Shown here: positions 8,131-17,204 of the stretch, piece by piece | How positions within the stretch are numbered: the first letter of the stretch is position 1 | Layout: each line of letters starts with the position of its first letter | Assembly (NCBI GenBank): GCA_964410665.1 | Contig: CAYPIE010000003.1 | Location: 1 to 64,000, forward strand | Length of the DNA: 64,000 nt | Direction: 5' to 3' | Source of the DNA: CAYPIE01 sp964410665 | GTDB lineage: Bacteria; Planctomycetota; Planctomycetia; Gemmatales; Gemmataceae | Notes under the pieces: model-generated | The model's database searches: none | The model's input: the letters and a program-made list of their open reading frames with translations, nothing else | Told to the model about the DNA's origin: nothing | Made by a program: the position numbers and the translations under genes

Positions 8131-11100
8131 TCACGGATCAATGAATTTCCCACCCATTTGCTGATACTTTTGCTTCAGCAACGGATAGTCGCTTAACACA
8201 TTCCGGATCGCTTCCTGGACCGGGGGACGGAGGTTGGCATTCTTCGTCTCAAGACGGATCAAAGCGTCGGCAATCTTGTCAAATTGACGATCTTTGACCT
8301 GGTCGCTCAGCGTACTATTCGCAGCGGCAAGGCAGCGTTGGGTCTCGACGTAGAAATCAAAATAGATGTCCCGTGCTTGGTCGTTGGGATCATCTGGCTT
8401 AATGCGATCACGCCAAAGTCGCGCGAACGTGGTCCACTTGCCGAGGGCCGTGCGCCAGCGTTTCTGGGCTTCGAGGAGATAGATTTCTTCCTTACGGATT
8501 TCTAGACTTGTGTACCCCCAGCCCTTGTCGGCTTTAGTCCCAATAATCTTGTCAAGCAGGGCTCGAGCCTTGGTGTACTCGCCGGCCTCGCGGTAGGTCT
8601 TCGCAAGCAGATACTCAACGGTCTTGATGAATCGTTCCTTGGTCTGATCGGATTGGTTCGCATTCAGAAAATCTTCGAGTAATCGGGCTGCTCGAGCATG
8701 CTGATCGATACTGGCATAGCCTTGGGAGAGGAAAATCAGCATTTGCTCGGACAAGCCCACCTGATCAGCGATCTGGTCGAGCACCTTGCTAAAGCTAGCA
8801 GCCATCGCCTCGGCTGGCTCGGTCTCGCCCTGATCGCGAAGCGCTTCGATTTGAACCCGGATGTCATTGACCACTTGGCGAAGCACATTGATACTTTCCT
8901 GATCTTCACCAGAGTTTTGCAACGCCACCACGAGTTGTTCCGCCTTCGCAATCAGTCCCTGGCGAACCACAATGCGCAAAATCAATGCCAGGATATTCCG
9001 TTGCGCTCGTCGTAGATTCTGGAACTCTAACCCGACCCCTTGGCGATCCCCACGGGTGAGTTCGTTCTGAATGGATTCAACAACGGGTTCGAGCAGCGCT
9101 TGGGCCTGATCGAGGTCGTCGGTTTTCATCAACTCTAACGCGGCCCCGGCCAGCCCAGTCAACTGTAACGCTTGGGCGGAATCGCTCAGACGCTGTTGCT
9201 GATCCTTATCAAGATAAGCAAAATTTGCGATCTGCTCGACCACCTTGTCACCCAGAGTCTGGACTTTGCGATAGTCTTTCTGAATCAGATAGAGCTGACC
9301 CAGTTGCAGACGGGCTCGACAATACGCATTGGCGACTTCCCCAGGGCTATCGGGTAAGGCTGCGGGAAGCTTGCTGAGGCCCGCGATTGCCTGCGTGAGT
9401 AATTGCTGCTTTTGTTGGGGATCGACATCACTCTTCTGGAGCTGATAAGCGGCAGCACCATGCAGTAAACGGACTTGATTGATCCCGACATAGGAGTCCT
9501 GAATCGACTGGAAGGTCTTGCAAGCGGCGACGAGGTCCTGTTGCTGGAGCTGGTAGAACCCGAGCTGATGTCGGGCATTGTCCGCGTCCGGTTCTTCGGG
9601 CCAGGTGGTTAGGATGAACTTGGCTAAGTTCTTTAGTCGACGCATATCAGCGGCAAGGTCTGGTTGATTCTGTCGACGAGCTGCTTGCAAGGCAAGATTG
9701 TACGCTTGCAGTGCATTCAGTGCCGCATTCAAGGTCTTCGAGGTTGGCCGGGTCGAGCGTGCCAGATGCTCGCCCATGATCGCCGCGCGTGGGTAATTTT
9801 TTGTATTTAAATAAGCATATATCAGTAATAATCGTGCTTCGTCGACCTGGCTGGGATCATCGCCGGCATCGACTAGTCCCAGGCCACGCTGGATATAATT
9901 CACTACTTTCTTGAAAGTCTGAACCGTCGCTTCGTCGATTCGTTGTTGCGGGTTGTCGGTGGGATTCTTTTTCGTGGCCTCGATCAGGCGGGCGAGTTTT
10001 GCTTGTTGTACTTGGGCCTGGACATAGCATTCTTCAAAGCTGCGCAGCTGGTCCGCGTCTTCACTACGCCCCGTAGCCAAATCGAGTACCAAGCCTAGAC
10101 GCTTCTGTTCTGCACGCTGGCTGTATTCATGGTCGCCAGCAGCAAGGAGTTCATAGATTTCCTTGGCACGTTCTAACTGCTCGCGAACTGTCCCAGTTGG
10201 CGGAGCGCGCAGTGAACCGGATTGCTTATCACGTTGGAGCTTTGCCTCAACCAGGCCTTGCAATGTCAACGCCAGATAGTACCGCGTACTGAGGCCCTCC
10301 GGACTGTTTACATACTCTGGAAACAATCGAATCCATTGTTCCGCTCGTTGATTCGCCTTGGCGAGATCGTTCTGATCGAACAATGCATGCTGGATTAAGA
10401 AAAATAAGGCAACGCGTACTCCCGCACGCGTCGCGGGCTTGGAGCGAATGTTTTGCTGCATGATAAAAAGAAACTGATCGGAGGCTTCCTTTTTCCGATC
10501 ATTGGCGTAATCACATTCGGCGATCCAGGCACGTGCCTCCCACAGAATCGGGAGAGCGGCTCCTCCTGCCTGCTGGGCCTGTTTAATCACCTTGGCAAAC
10601 AAAGCTTTGGCCGCATCGATGGTCTTGCCTCGTTCACGGACCTCGTTTTGGTCCAGGAAGGTCTCTCCCAGTTCAAATAGCGAGATCCCCTGCTCCAAGC
10701 GCGCTTGCAGTCGCAGTTGGGTAACCTGATCGTCGTTCCGTTTGGCCAAGGCATTCGCAGCTTCACCAAAGCTCGCTGCTGCGGCTTCAAAATACGGACG
10801 AGCGCTGCGCATCTCACTCACCCGAGTCGATTTCTGCTCGCTCTTCCGGGCTCTGCTGACCTGATTTTCTCCAAGCAGTCGTGCAACCCGAGCGAGCTCC
10901 AAGCTGGCCTCGTAGTACAGCGAATCCTGTTTGGAGGCAGTCTCAAGAAACTTCCGAAACCCTTGACGGGCTTGAGCAGTGAGTGCACGGCGTCGATCGG
11001 GTTCTGGCGTTTGCCGCGCCAAGGCGAGCCGTGTACGAGCCAACTCGAGCGCGAGGAGTTTGCTTGCAGAACCCTTCCGTTGTTTCGAGATTTTTTCAAG

Positions 11101-11244
11101 ATATTCTAGGGCAAGGTCCGGCATCCCCTGGTCGCGAAGTCCACGGACGAGCTTGAACTCAGGAAGCTCTTGGGCGTCGCTTTGGACCTGGCCGCACCCT
11201 AACACAATGATCACGGCCAGGAAGATGCACACATTTCGCACCAC
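8131..11244 (-). CDS. Very large TPR-type lipoprotein (about 1037 aa)
   Basis: The N-terminus has a lipoprotein signal peptide ending in VLGC, so the mature protein should be lipid-anchored. The rest is almost wholly alpha-helical with repeated Ala/Leu/Tyr patterns of TPR or Sel1 style (for example EARLLLIYAYLNTKNYPRAA and ARLLEDFLNANQ), without an enzymatic motif that I recognise. I favour the GTG at 11244, which has GGAG seven nt upstream; a TTG two codons earlier is too close to that site. The gene heads a likely two-gene unit with the smaller TPR protein ending at 7101. Its size and repeat content suggest a scaffold for an envelope complex. Confidence 0.8.
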   Translation of the reverse strand: MVRNVCIFLAVIIVLGCGQVQSDAQELPEFKLVRGLRDQGMPDLALEYLEKISKQRKGSASKLLALELARTRLALARQTPEPDRRRALTAQARQGFRKFLETASKQDSLYYEASLELARVARLLGENQVSRARKSEQKSTRVSEMRSARPYFEAAAASFGEAANALAKRNDDQVTQLRLQARLEQGISLFELGETFLDQNEVRERGKTIDAAKALFAKVIKQAQQAGGAALPILWEARAWIAECDYANDRKKEASDQFLFIMQQNIRSKPATRAGVRVALFFLIQHALFDQNDLAKANQRAEQWIRLFPEYVNSPEGLSTRYYLALTLQGLVEAKLQRDKQSGSLRAPPTGTVREQLERAKEIYELLAAGDHEYSQRAEQKRLGLVLDLATGRSEDADQLRSFEECYVQAQVQQAKLARLIEATKKNPTDNPQQRIDEATVQTFKKVVNYIQRGLGLVDAGDDPSQVDEARLLLIYAYLNTKNYPRAAIMGEHLARSTRPTSKTLNAALNALQAYNLALQAARRQNQPDLAADMRRLKNLAKFILTTWPEEPDADNARHQLGFYQLQQQDLVAACKTFQSIQDSYVGINQVRLLHGAAAYQLQKSDVDPQQKQQLLTQAIAGLSKLPAALPDSPGEVANAYCRARLQLGQLYLIQKDYRKVQTLGDKVVEQIANFAYLDKDQQQRLSDSAQALQLTGLAGAALELMKTDDLDQAQALLEPVVESIQNELTRGDRQGVGLEFQNLRRAQRNILALILRIVVRQGLIAKAEQLVVALQNSGEDQESINVLRQVVNDIRVQIEALRDQGETEPAEAMAASFSKVLDQIADQVGLSEQMLIFLSQGYASIDQHARAARLLEDFLNANQSDQTKERFIKTVEYLLAKTYREAGEYTKARALLDKIIGTKADKGWGYTSLEIRKEEIYLLEAQKRWRTALGKWTTFARLWRDRIKPDDPNDQARDIYFDFYVETQRCLAAANSTLSDQVKDRQFDKIADALIRLETKNANLRPPVQEAIRNVLSDYPLLKQKYQQMGGKFIDP

Positions 11245-11564
11245 GGGCAAACTCCAACCAGAATTGAGGAGAGTCGTTCAACTGAGAGAATGGTGTTCAT
11301 TGAAGACAATCGCCGATTCGCTACGGCTTGGAGAGGGCAAGGGCGAGGATGGTTCCCATTGTCATGCATCCGCTGAGGGAACGTCAAGTCATTCACTCAC
11401 CGATGATGTCCGATCCGGGGATTATCCCCATCCCCGTGACAAAAACTGGGGCATCCCCAACACTCGGTGCCTTCGTACGGACAATGGGAGCCTCGTCCGC
11501 TGTGGTAACTGCCCGCCCAAAAGGGAGAGGTGCACTGGAAGGTTCCAGCTCGGTGTTCGTGGAA
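11245..11564. other. Intergenic region, no supported gene
   Basis: About 320 bp lie between the start of the large TPR lipoprotein and the end of the endonuclease III-like gene. Short open frames exist on both strands (plus 11328-11684 and minus 11393-11638), but they run into the endonuclease gene, are biased to Pro, Ser, Thr and Val, and have no convincing ribosome-binding site. The part next to 11250 presumably holds the promoter of the TPR pair. I see no hairpin or repeat that stands out. Confidence 0.5.
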
Positions 11565-12290
11565 CTAGCGCGGTTTGGGACGGGACTTGTTGTGGCTACT
11601 TTCCCCGTTGGAACTGGCCATGTGCTGACCAGTGACACATTCCTTGGTCAAAGGACAAGCCGTGCACCGCGGGCTCCCGGTTAGACAAACATCGTGGGCG
11701 ACTTCACTCAAGAGTTCAACGGAAGCACTGCCACGAGCCTTGGGCACAATATGTTCGAGAGTGGCTCGAAGGCTTTCGATGTTATCCAGATCCCCCTCAA
11801 GCACTCCGAGCCGATTGAGTAAGCGAACTGTGTCGACGTCGAGGGGAATCGCATGGCCACCCAAGCTGTGTTGGATCACCCATGCGAGATGGAAATCATT
11901 GATCTGTTCATAGCGGCGGAGTTGACGGGCAGCGTCTTTGAGGCCCTTTTTGTACAAGGAATCAAGATCAAACGAATAGATATCTTCGAAAATCTGTTGC
12001 AATAGTCCAATGATTCGGTCGGCCCGGCGCAATGGGTCGGGCAGATTACTTAAGGTCTCGGCGACTTCGTGTGGGGAGCTGACCCGGACCTCATTCCAGT
12101 CGAAATAATCTTCTTGTAAACGCTTAAACGCAGGCTCGGCCTTCGCATGGGTGGTGCCTTCGCGACAAATCGCAAAGATAAGCTGCTCGAGCACCGAGAG
12201 CTTTAAACGGGTCTCGGGAACGGGGTACTGTTTCTTCAGGATGCCCAAGACGCTCCCGATAAATTGCTGCCGATTGGTGATCGTGGCCAT
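11565..12290 (-). CDS. Endonuclease III-like HhH-GPD protein with 4Fe-4S motif
   Basis: This 241-residue protein has the endonuclease III fold pattern: a helical core, the catalytic-Asp block DVDTVRLLNRLG near 170, and a C-terminal C-X6-C-X2-C-X5-C cluster motif (CLTGSPRCTACPLTKEC) that binds a 4Fe-4S cluster. In E. coli Nth the hairpin-helix-hairpin reads LPGVGRKTA with the lyase Lys120. Here that stretch reads YEQINDFHLAW, so the hairpin glycines and the lysine look absent. It may be a glycosylase without lyase action, or a DNA-binding relative. The ATG at 12290 is preferred; the frame extends upstream to a TTG at 12368. It follows rbfA by 133 nt on the same strand. The last ~15 residues are polar and basic. 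Confidence 0.75.
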   Translation of the reverse strand: MATITNRQQFIGSVLGILKKQYPVPETRLKLSVLEQLIFAICREGTTHAKAEPAFKRLQEDYFDWNEVRVSSPHEVAETLSNLPDPLRRADRIIGLLQQIFEDIYSFDLDSLYKKGLKDAARQLRRYEQINDFHLAWVIQHSLGGHAIPLDVDTVRLLNRLGVLEGDLDNIESLRATLEHIVPKARGSASVELLSEVAHDVCLTGSPRCTACPLTKECVTGQHMASSNGESSHNKSRPKPR

Positions 12291-12423
12291 TGGCGTATGC
12301 GTCCCAGTACGTCGCAACTGCGACAAGCTAGTCAAGGCACGGGGGAATCCGTTTCCCTCGTTGAACAAGCGGGCAGGTGGTCAGCGATCGATATCACTGC
12401 TCGACGCCGTGGACGAACTTCAT

Positions 12424-12909
12424 TCATTCGAGCTTGCTGGAATCCTCGGAGGTCGGATCGGCCGAGCGGGGATTGATCCCTTCGGTCTCCGTAGTGATGG
12501 TCTCCGTAGTGATGGTCTCCGTAGTGATCTCGGGATCCGAAGTCGTCGCCTCCTCGGCGGGCTTGGATTCAGCGAGTGCCTCGTTGATTAAGCGGGAGAC
12601 TTCAATCGAGTTTTTGACTCCCTGGTCGAGGACAAATTGCAAGACCGGGGTGTACCGCGATTTCATTCGGTCCGCTAGTCTCGATTGAACGAAGCCCGCG
12701 GCAGATCGTAGTCCGTGCAAACAAAGCTGCTGTTCTTTGTCGTTGCCCATGATCGAGACATACACCTTGGCCATTTGCAGGTCGGCAGAGACCTCCGCGC
12801 GCGTTACGGTCACCATTTTGACACGCGGATCACGTAACTCGAACAAGATGGTTTCGCTGGCGACCTCGCGGATGACCGAATTCACCCGGGCTAAGCGATG
12901 CGCTTTCAT
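12424..12909 (-). CDS. rbfA: Ribosome-binding factor A
   Basis: The first ~115 residues match RbfA: an opening RLARVNSVIREVASETI, the DPRVKMVTVTRAEVSADLQMAKVYVS core, and LADRMKSRYTPVLQFVLDQGV. RbfA binds the 30S subunit during late 16S rRNA maturation and cold adaptation. The ATG at 12909 follows a TGACGGGG and lies 10 nt after the DUF503 stop, so the two are coupled. The C-terminus is unusual: about 45 extra residues rich in Glu, Thr and Ser that include three copies of a five-residue unit coded by a perfect 15-bp repeat (12484-12528). Confidence 0.92.
   Translation of the reverse strand: MKAHRLARVNSVIREVASETILFELRDPRVKMVTVTRAEVSADLQMAKVYVSIMGNDKEQQLCLHGLRSAAGFVQSRLADRMKSRYTPVLQFVLDQGVKNSIEVSRLINEALAESKPAEEATTSDPEITTETITTETITTETEGINPRSADPTSEDSSKLE
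12484..12528 (-). repeat. Perfect 15-bp tandem repeat, three copies, in rbfA
   Basis: The plus-strand unit ggtctccgtagtgat occurs three times with no mismatch. It is in frame in the rbfA tail and encodes repeated Thr/Glu/Ile pentapeptides. Copy number could vary between strains without shifting the frame. Confidence 0.92.
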
Positions 12910-12919
12910 AGAGACCCCG

Positions 12920-13219
12920 TCAGGATGGATCAGCGATCCGGTCGACTTCCAGGAAGCTGTCCAGATACTCCGCGATCGGATGTTTCCGCAACGCTTCCTG
13001 GATAGATTGTAATTGGTGACGGATCGCCTGCGGGGAGTCACCGACGATCGCCATCCCTAGCACGATCAGGCGGTGATCGTCACGGGCCTCGATCTCGCTG
13101 ATCGATATATTATAGGCATTCCGTAAGCGATCGAGGATACTCCGGGTCACTTGGCGTTTATCCTTGAGGCTGCGCGACTCCCGGAGGAACAGCCGAACGC
13201 GGAGTGTACCAACAATCAT
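12920..13219 (-). CDS. DUF503 protein (YlxP-like)
   Basis: A 99-residue protein with the DUF503 pattern: an opening MIVGTLRVRLFLRESRSLKDKRQVTR, a basic helix with SILDRLRN, and the IEARDDHRLIVLGMAIVGDSP strand-turn block. The family sits between infB and rbfA in many bacteria, as here, and is thought to act on ribosome assembly, though its biochemical role is not settled. The ATG at 13219 is taken; a GTG two codons upstream (13225) is also possible. A 9-bp hairpin (13235-13258) stands just upstream of the start and could affect its translation. Confidence 0.88.
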   Translation of the reverse strand: MIVGTLRVRLFLRESRSLKDKRQVTRSILDRLRNAYNISISEIEARDDHRLIVLGMAIVGDSPQAIRHQLQSIQEALRKHPIAEYLDSFLEVDRIADPS

Positions 13220-13234
13220 CAGCACTCAGACTCT

Positions 13235-13258
13235 GCGTGATCGGTAGAACGATCACGC
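13235..13258 (-). promoter_or_regulatory. 9-bp hairpin in the leader of the DUF503 gene
   Basis: Perfect inverted arms GCGTGATCG (13235-13243) and CGATCACGC (13250-13258) flank a 6-nt loop. It lies 15 nt upstream of the DUF503 ATG on the transcribed strand, in the infB–DUF503 gap. It has no following U-run, so a role in RNA stability or processing is as likely as termination. Confidence 0.55.
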
Positions 13259-13336
13259 TTGGCTTGGCCATCAGGAAGTCACCCACCTTGGCAACCCCTG
13301 TCGCTTTGGTCTACGCGATCGTGACCGTGAATCGTA

Positions 13337-13362
13337 TACATTATAATTTTTATTATAATGTA
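13337..13362. repeat. 26-bp A/T-rich perfect palindrome over the infB stop codon
   Basis: The arms TACATTATAAT (13337-13347) and ATTATAATGTA (13352-13362) are perfectly complementary around a TTTT loop. The infB TAA stop (13353-13355) lies inside. The arms contain TATAAT-like boxes on both strands, so it might also serve as a -10 element for the DUF503–rbfA genes downstream. Compared with the GC-rich surroundings its composition is striking. Confidence 0.7.
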
Positions 13363-16300
13363 CGTTGGACTTCCTCGATACGATACGCTTCAATTACATC
13401 GTCGACTTTGATATCGTCGTACCCTGCAATCTTGATTCCACATTCAAATCCTTCTCGAACTTCCTTGGCATCGTCTTTGAATCGCTTGAGCGATTCCAAG
13501 GATGCCGTCCTCTCTGGGGGCGGATAAATCACAATCCCTCCCCGAATGACCTTAATCTTGGCCGTTCGCTCGATCACTCCTTGAGTGACATAGCAACCTG
13601 CCACGGTGCCCACCCTGCTAATCTTGAAGGTCTCGCGGACGACTGCGCGACCCAGATGGATCACCTCTTCAATCGGCTTGAGTTTGCCTTCGAGAGCGGC
13701 CTTGATATCATTGGTAAGGTTATAGATAATACTATATTCACGGATCTGGATACCACGGGCTTCCGCCATCACCCGGGCCTTATCATCGGGCACCGCATTA
13801 AACCCGACAATTATGGTATCTTCCGGAGAGGTCAGGGCGAGTTGCACATCCGACTCCGTGATACCTCCGATTCCGGTGTGTAACACACGGACGCGAACTT
13901 CTTCGTGTGTCAACTTTTCCAATTCTTTGCGAATCGCTTCGATGGAGCCGCGGAAATCGGCTTTGAGAATCACCTTGAGCTCATCAATCGGCTTTTCGCC
14001 AATCGATTCGAGACGCATCGCTGGACGGACATGCATCGAGGCTTCGACATCGCGTGCGCGCCGCCGATCGGCTATCTCGCGGGCGGTACTAATCTCTTCT
14101 ACCACCACGAACGGGTCATCGGCCTGGGGAACATTGTCCAAGCCCGTGATCTGCACCGGTACACTTGGCCCAGCCTCCTCGATCGGACGACCAAGGTCGT
14201 CAAACATCGCCCGCACGCGTCCATGGGTCGAACCCACGAGGACCACATCTCCCTGGTGCAGGGTGCCTCGTTGTACCAGCATGGTGGCCAATACACCCTG
14301 ATCGCTCGACAGATGTGCTTCTAGGCAGATCCCGTCGGCGGGACGATCCGGATTGGCCTTCAGCTCGCGGATCTCGGCGACAAGCGACAGGGTTTCGAGT
14401 AGTTCGTCGATCCCTTCGCCCGTCGCAGCACTGGTGTAGCAGAAGAACGAGTCGCCCCCCATAGTGTCTGGGATCAAACCCATCCCATAGAGCTGTTGTT
14501 CGGTCCGTTTCAAGTTTGCATTGGGCAGGTCAATCTTGTTGATGGCCACGACAATTGGGACCTCTGCCGCTTTGGCGTGGTTGATTGCCTCCTCGGTCTG
14601 GGGCATGATGCCATCGTCCGCCGCGACGACAATGATGGCAATGTCGGTGACATTCGCGCCACGTGCACGCATGGCGGTAAACGCTTCGTGACCAGGCGTG
14701 TCGAGGAAGGTCACCGGTTTGTCCTGATGGTAGACCCGCCAAGCCCGGATCACTTGAGTGATCCCACCGGTCTCGGTCGCCACCACGTTACTACGACGTA
14801 TGTGATCCAGTAGTGACGTTTTCCCATGGTCTACGTGACCCATGATGGTCACTACCGGAGCGCGGGGCTGCAATGATTCGGCAGGATCTTCGCGTTCGAT
14901 CAGCTCGAGGATCTCGTCTTCAACATCCGCAGCCTTACGTACCTCCAGTTCCACGCCGAAGTCGGCCGCCAGGATGTGGGCCGTATCTTCATCAACGGTG
15001 GTGTTAATGGTGGGATTGGCAAACCCATAGCCCTTCAGCTTGAACAGCACTTCCAGGACTTTGCGTCCAATCGCTTCGGAGATGGTCCGTACGGTAATCG
15101 GTAAATCAATCGGTACTTTCCCAATGCGCGGTTTGGTCACCGGCCCCCGGACTTGCGGTCGCGAACGACCACCACGACCGGAGCGACGGGAACGCCCCTC
15201 CTCTTCGACAACGACGACCTGGCCCCCTTGGACCATCACATTCCCTGCATTGTGTCGACGACCCTGAGCCGCCTTGGCCCGATCGCGCTGGCGTTGCTCG
15301 CGGTCAGAAAGCCGACCAGGGCGAGGTCCTTTCTTCTTACCCTCTTCATCTTCCTCCAGGGTAACCGACTGACTCTTGCCAGGACGTGTACCCGGTGGCA
15401 CTCCACTGAGAGGGGATCGCTCCGGTGTTGGAGCATCGGGTTTATCCCGGTCCTCGACATCCACCTTTTTGCCACCGAGCAGTTGCGCCAACTGTTCTGG
15501 TGTCAGATCCTTCAGCGAAGTCTTCTCGACATTGCTCGGATTTGGCGTCGCTGCGGGCTTTCGATCGCCGCGTCGAGCCATACCACCTGAAGCGGAAGAC
15601 GGCGTATTTCCCGGCCCCCCACTCGCGGTCGGAGCAGCCGAACCTCGTGGGGAGGTAGCAGAGCTTCCGGCCTTACCCGGCGCAGAACTCGTCGATGGTC
15701 GACTGGGACTGGGACGTTTAGGTCCGGTGTCTCCGGAGCGAACTTGCTCGTTCGCCCGGGACGGGCTCGCTTCACTTGTCGTGGGCTGGACACGGCGTTC
15801 ACTGTCGCCAGAGCGTTCACCCGAAGGGGAGGAAGCGCCCGGAGCGGGACGCCGCTTGTTGAGATCGCGTGGCCGAGCGCGGCGTGCATTGAGGTCGAGC
15901 ACTGGACGATTGGTCACCGGGGGCGGGCTGGGGCGGGATTCATCCGTGGGTGTAGTTGTGGTGGCCGCGGCTGGTGGTTGGGGCGAGGCTGGTATTTGGT
16001 CGGGCGATTGCACAGTACTTGGGTCCAGGATGGCAGTCTCGGTGATGGGAGCACCTGTGTTGCTAGGTTGAGATGCGACCTCATGAGCTCCAGCGATCTC
16101 TCCAGCATCACCGAGAGGCGGCAACCCAGAGTCAGAAGCGACTTCCTCAGCTTCGGAAGTTGGAGAAAGCGAGGTCTGCAGGGAGGAGGACGAGTCTGCG
16201 GATGCCGAAGGTAGGGTCGCACTGGCCTCGGTAGGCTTCGTGGTTTCCGACGGAGGTGCCTCGCTCAGTTCGACAGAAGTGGAACTCTCCACAGTAGTGT

Positions 16301-16838
16301 CGATCAGCGAAGCATCGGCAGGTTCAAAATCCCCAGGTTGACTTGGGGAAGTCGCTTCTGGGGAAATCGCTTCCGGGGAAATCGCTTCCGGAGAAGTCAC
16401 TTCCGGGTGAGTGGATTTCGTAAGGTCGGGCGGAGCATCAACGCGGCTTGGGGTGGAAGTCGATTCGGCCGGTCCACGTGGCTCAGTCTCAATTGTTGGA
16501 TCGAGCGTATCACCCCGCTCTGTATCACCCTGCTCTGTATCACCCCGGGACGTAGAGCGACGCGGAGTTCGAATATCCGGGACGCGCTTGGAATCCAGGT
16601 TGGGAAGAGAGGAGGACGGTTGCGAAGGGGGTGGCGGAGCCGTCGTTGGGGCGGCATGATCCTTCTGCGGTGAACGTAAACGCTGTTTGACCCGCTCTTC
16701 TTGCTCTTCGTCGAGACTACTGAGTTGGTTCTTGACGTCGAAACCCAACTCACGACTGAGATCGAGGATGTCCTTGCTATCGACACCCAGTTTCTTAGCT
16801 AATGCGTAGATGCGGATCGTCTTCTTGGTCTGCTGCAA
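13353..16838 (-). CDS. infB: Translation initiation factor IF-2
   Basis: An 1161-residue IF-2. Residues 1-55 are the N-terminal IF2_N module ([20 protein letters not shown]). A long disordered linker of some 450 residues, rich in Pro, Ser, Thr and Glu, follows. The GTPase domain has [10 protein letters not shown] (G1), DTPGHEAF (G3) and NKIDLPNAN (G4), and is followed by domains II, III and the fMet-tRNA-binding C-domain. It brings fMet-tRNA to the 30S subunit. I place the start at the TTG at 16838 because GGAGGAG lies 6 nt before it and the family sequence begins there; the frame stays open to 16901. The usual neighbour nusA is not upstream; a site-2 protease is. Two 15-bp tandem arrays lie in the linker. 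Confidence 0.95.
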   Translation of the reverse strand: MQQTKKTIRIYALAKKLGVDSKDILDLSRELGFDVKNQLSSLDEEQEERVKQRLRSPQKDHAAPTTAPPPPSQPSSSLPNLDSKRVPDIRTPRRSTSRGDTEQGDTERGDTLDPTIETEPRGPAESTSTPSRVDAPPDLTKSTHPEVTSPEAISPEAISPEATSPSQPGDFEPADASLIDTTVESSTSVELSEAPPSETTKPTEASATLPSASADSSSSLQTSLSPTSEAEEVASDSGLPPLGDAGEIAGAHEVASQPSNTGAPITETAILDPSTVQSPDQIPASPQPPAAATTTTPTDESRPSPPPVTNRPVLDLNARRARPRDLNKRRPAPGASSPSGERSGDSERRVQPTTSEASPSRANEQVRSGDTGPKRPSPSRPSTSSAPGKAGSSATSPRGSAAPTASGGPGNTPSSASGGMARRGDRKPAATPNPSNVEKTSLKDLTPEQLAQLLGGKKVDVEDRDKPDAPTPERSPLSGVPPGTRPGKSQSVTLEEDEEGKKKGPRPGRLSDREQRQRDRAKAAQGRRHNAGNVMVQGGQVVVVEEEGRSRRSGRGGRSRPQVRGPVTKPRIGKVPIDLPITVRTISEAIGRKVLEVLFKLKGYGFANPTINTTVDEDTAHILAADFGVELEVRKAADVEDEILELIEREDPAESLQPRAPVVTIMGHVDHGKTSLLDHIRRSNVVATETGGITQVIRAWRVYHQDKPVTFLDTPGHEAFTAMRARGANVTDIAIIVVAADDGIMPQTEEAINHAKAAEVPIVVAINKIDLPNANLKRTEQQLYGMGLIPDTMGGDSFFCYTSAATGEGIDELLETLSLVAEIRELKANPDRPADGICLEAHLSSDQGVLATMLVQRGTLHQGDVVLVGSTHGRVRAMFDDLGRPIEEAGPSVPVQITGLDNVPQADDPFVVVEEISTAREIADRRRARDVEASMHVRPAMRLESIGEKPIDELKVILKADFRGSIEAIRKELEKLTHEEVRVRVLHTGIGGITESDVQLALTSPEDTIIVGFNAVPDDKARVMAEARGIQIREYSIIYNLTNDIKAALEGKLKPIEEVIHLGRAVVRETFKISRVGTVAGCYVTQGVIERTAKIKVIRGGIVIYPPPERTASLESLKRFKDDAKEVREGFECGIKIAGYDDIKVDDVIEAYRIEEVQRTL
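16346..16405 (-). repeat. Degenerate 15-bp tandem repeat, four copies, in infB linker
   Basis: Four 15-bp units related to gggaaatcgcttccg stand end to end; the middle two (16361-16390) are identical. They encode Pro-Glu-Ala-Ile/Thr-Ser pentapeptides in the disordered linker of IF-2. Confidence 0.88.
16506..16550 (-). repeat. 15-bp tandem repeat, three copies, in infB linker
   Basis: Three units related to tgtatcaccccgctc follow one another with few mismatches and encode repeated Gly-Asp-Thr-Glu motifs. It is the second in-frame 15-bp array in this gene. Confidence 0.85.
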
Positions 16839-17000
16839 GCGGCACTCCTCCGAGACGTTCCCAACGTCTCGTACGCGGTCGTCTGCGATCAATTCTGGCA
16901 AACGAGCATCTATCTCCTTATCTTACCCGATTGAACCATTCTGGAAAGGGAATCTCAGGGCCCGTCGGGCACGGGTTGCCAAATAATCGTCGGGGCAACC

Positions 17001-17045
17001 GGACTCGGACTCCCAGAGGACTCCTGTGGGACTCCCGTAGGACTC
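17001..17045. repeat. Five GGACTC boxes, four of them phased at 11 bp
   Basis: GGACTC starts at 17001, 17007, 17018, 17029 and 17040. The last four are exactly 11 bp apart, about one helical turn, with variable 5-bp fillers. The array lies about 165-205 bp upstream of the infB start and could be a multi-site operator or a small tandem repeat. Confidence 0.75.
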
Positions 17046-17088
17046 GATCGGCCAGAAGTTAGTTCCACGGATGAGACGCAGGGGGAGA

Positions 17089-17106
17089 CCCCGATGCGAA
17101 TCGGGG
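17089..17106 (-). terminator. 7-bp hairpin downstream of the M50 protease gene
   Basis: Arms CCCCGAT and ATCGGGG enclose a 4-nt loop. It lies about 100 nt past the M50 stop on the minus strand. No U-run follows, so termination is only one reading. Confidence 0.35.
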
Positions 17107-17125
17107 AATGAATGTACTCTATAAG

Positions 17126-17146
17126 AAAACCGACTCTGAAGGTTTT
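17126..17146 (-). terminator. Possible terminator of the M50 protease gene
   Basis: On the minus strand AAAACC pairs with GGTTTT across a 9-nt loop and the stem runs into TTTTC. It is 59 nt past the M50 stop. The stem has only two G-C pairs, so it is weak. Confidence 0.35.
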
Positions 17147-17204
17147 GTCAACAGGGGATCCTCACCCCTGCAACTCTCAACGACAACGTCACTCAGGCGA
17201 AGGT

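Larger units (their letters stand above)
16839..17204. other. infB upstream region, 366 bp, no gene
   Basis: No supported coding sequence. It holds the strong ribosome-binding site of infB (GGAGGAG), a set of GGACTC boxes at 17001-17045, a 7-bp hairpin at 17089-17106 and an AAAACC/GGTTTT hairpin at 17126-17146. The last two may end the M50 protease transcript; the boxes may act in infB control. Confidence 0.55.

Noticed and set aside
11393..11638. Minus-strand open frame of 81 codons overlapping the 3' end of the endonuclease-like gene
   Set aside because: Most of it is a shifted frame of that gene's end and there is no start signal or known motif.
11328..11684. Plus-strand open frame of 118 codons in the gap before the endonuclease-like gene
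   Set aside because: It runs into the opposite-strand gene, lacks a ribosome-binding site and has a Gly/Val/Thr/Arg bias typical of antisense frames.
15376..16071. Plus-strand 231-codon frame opposite infB
   Set aside because: Arg/Gly/Pro-rich mirror of the IF-2 linker repeats; the minus-strand frame is clearly infB.
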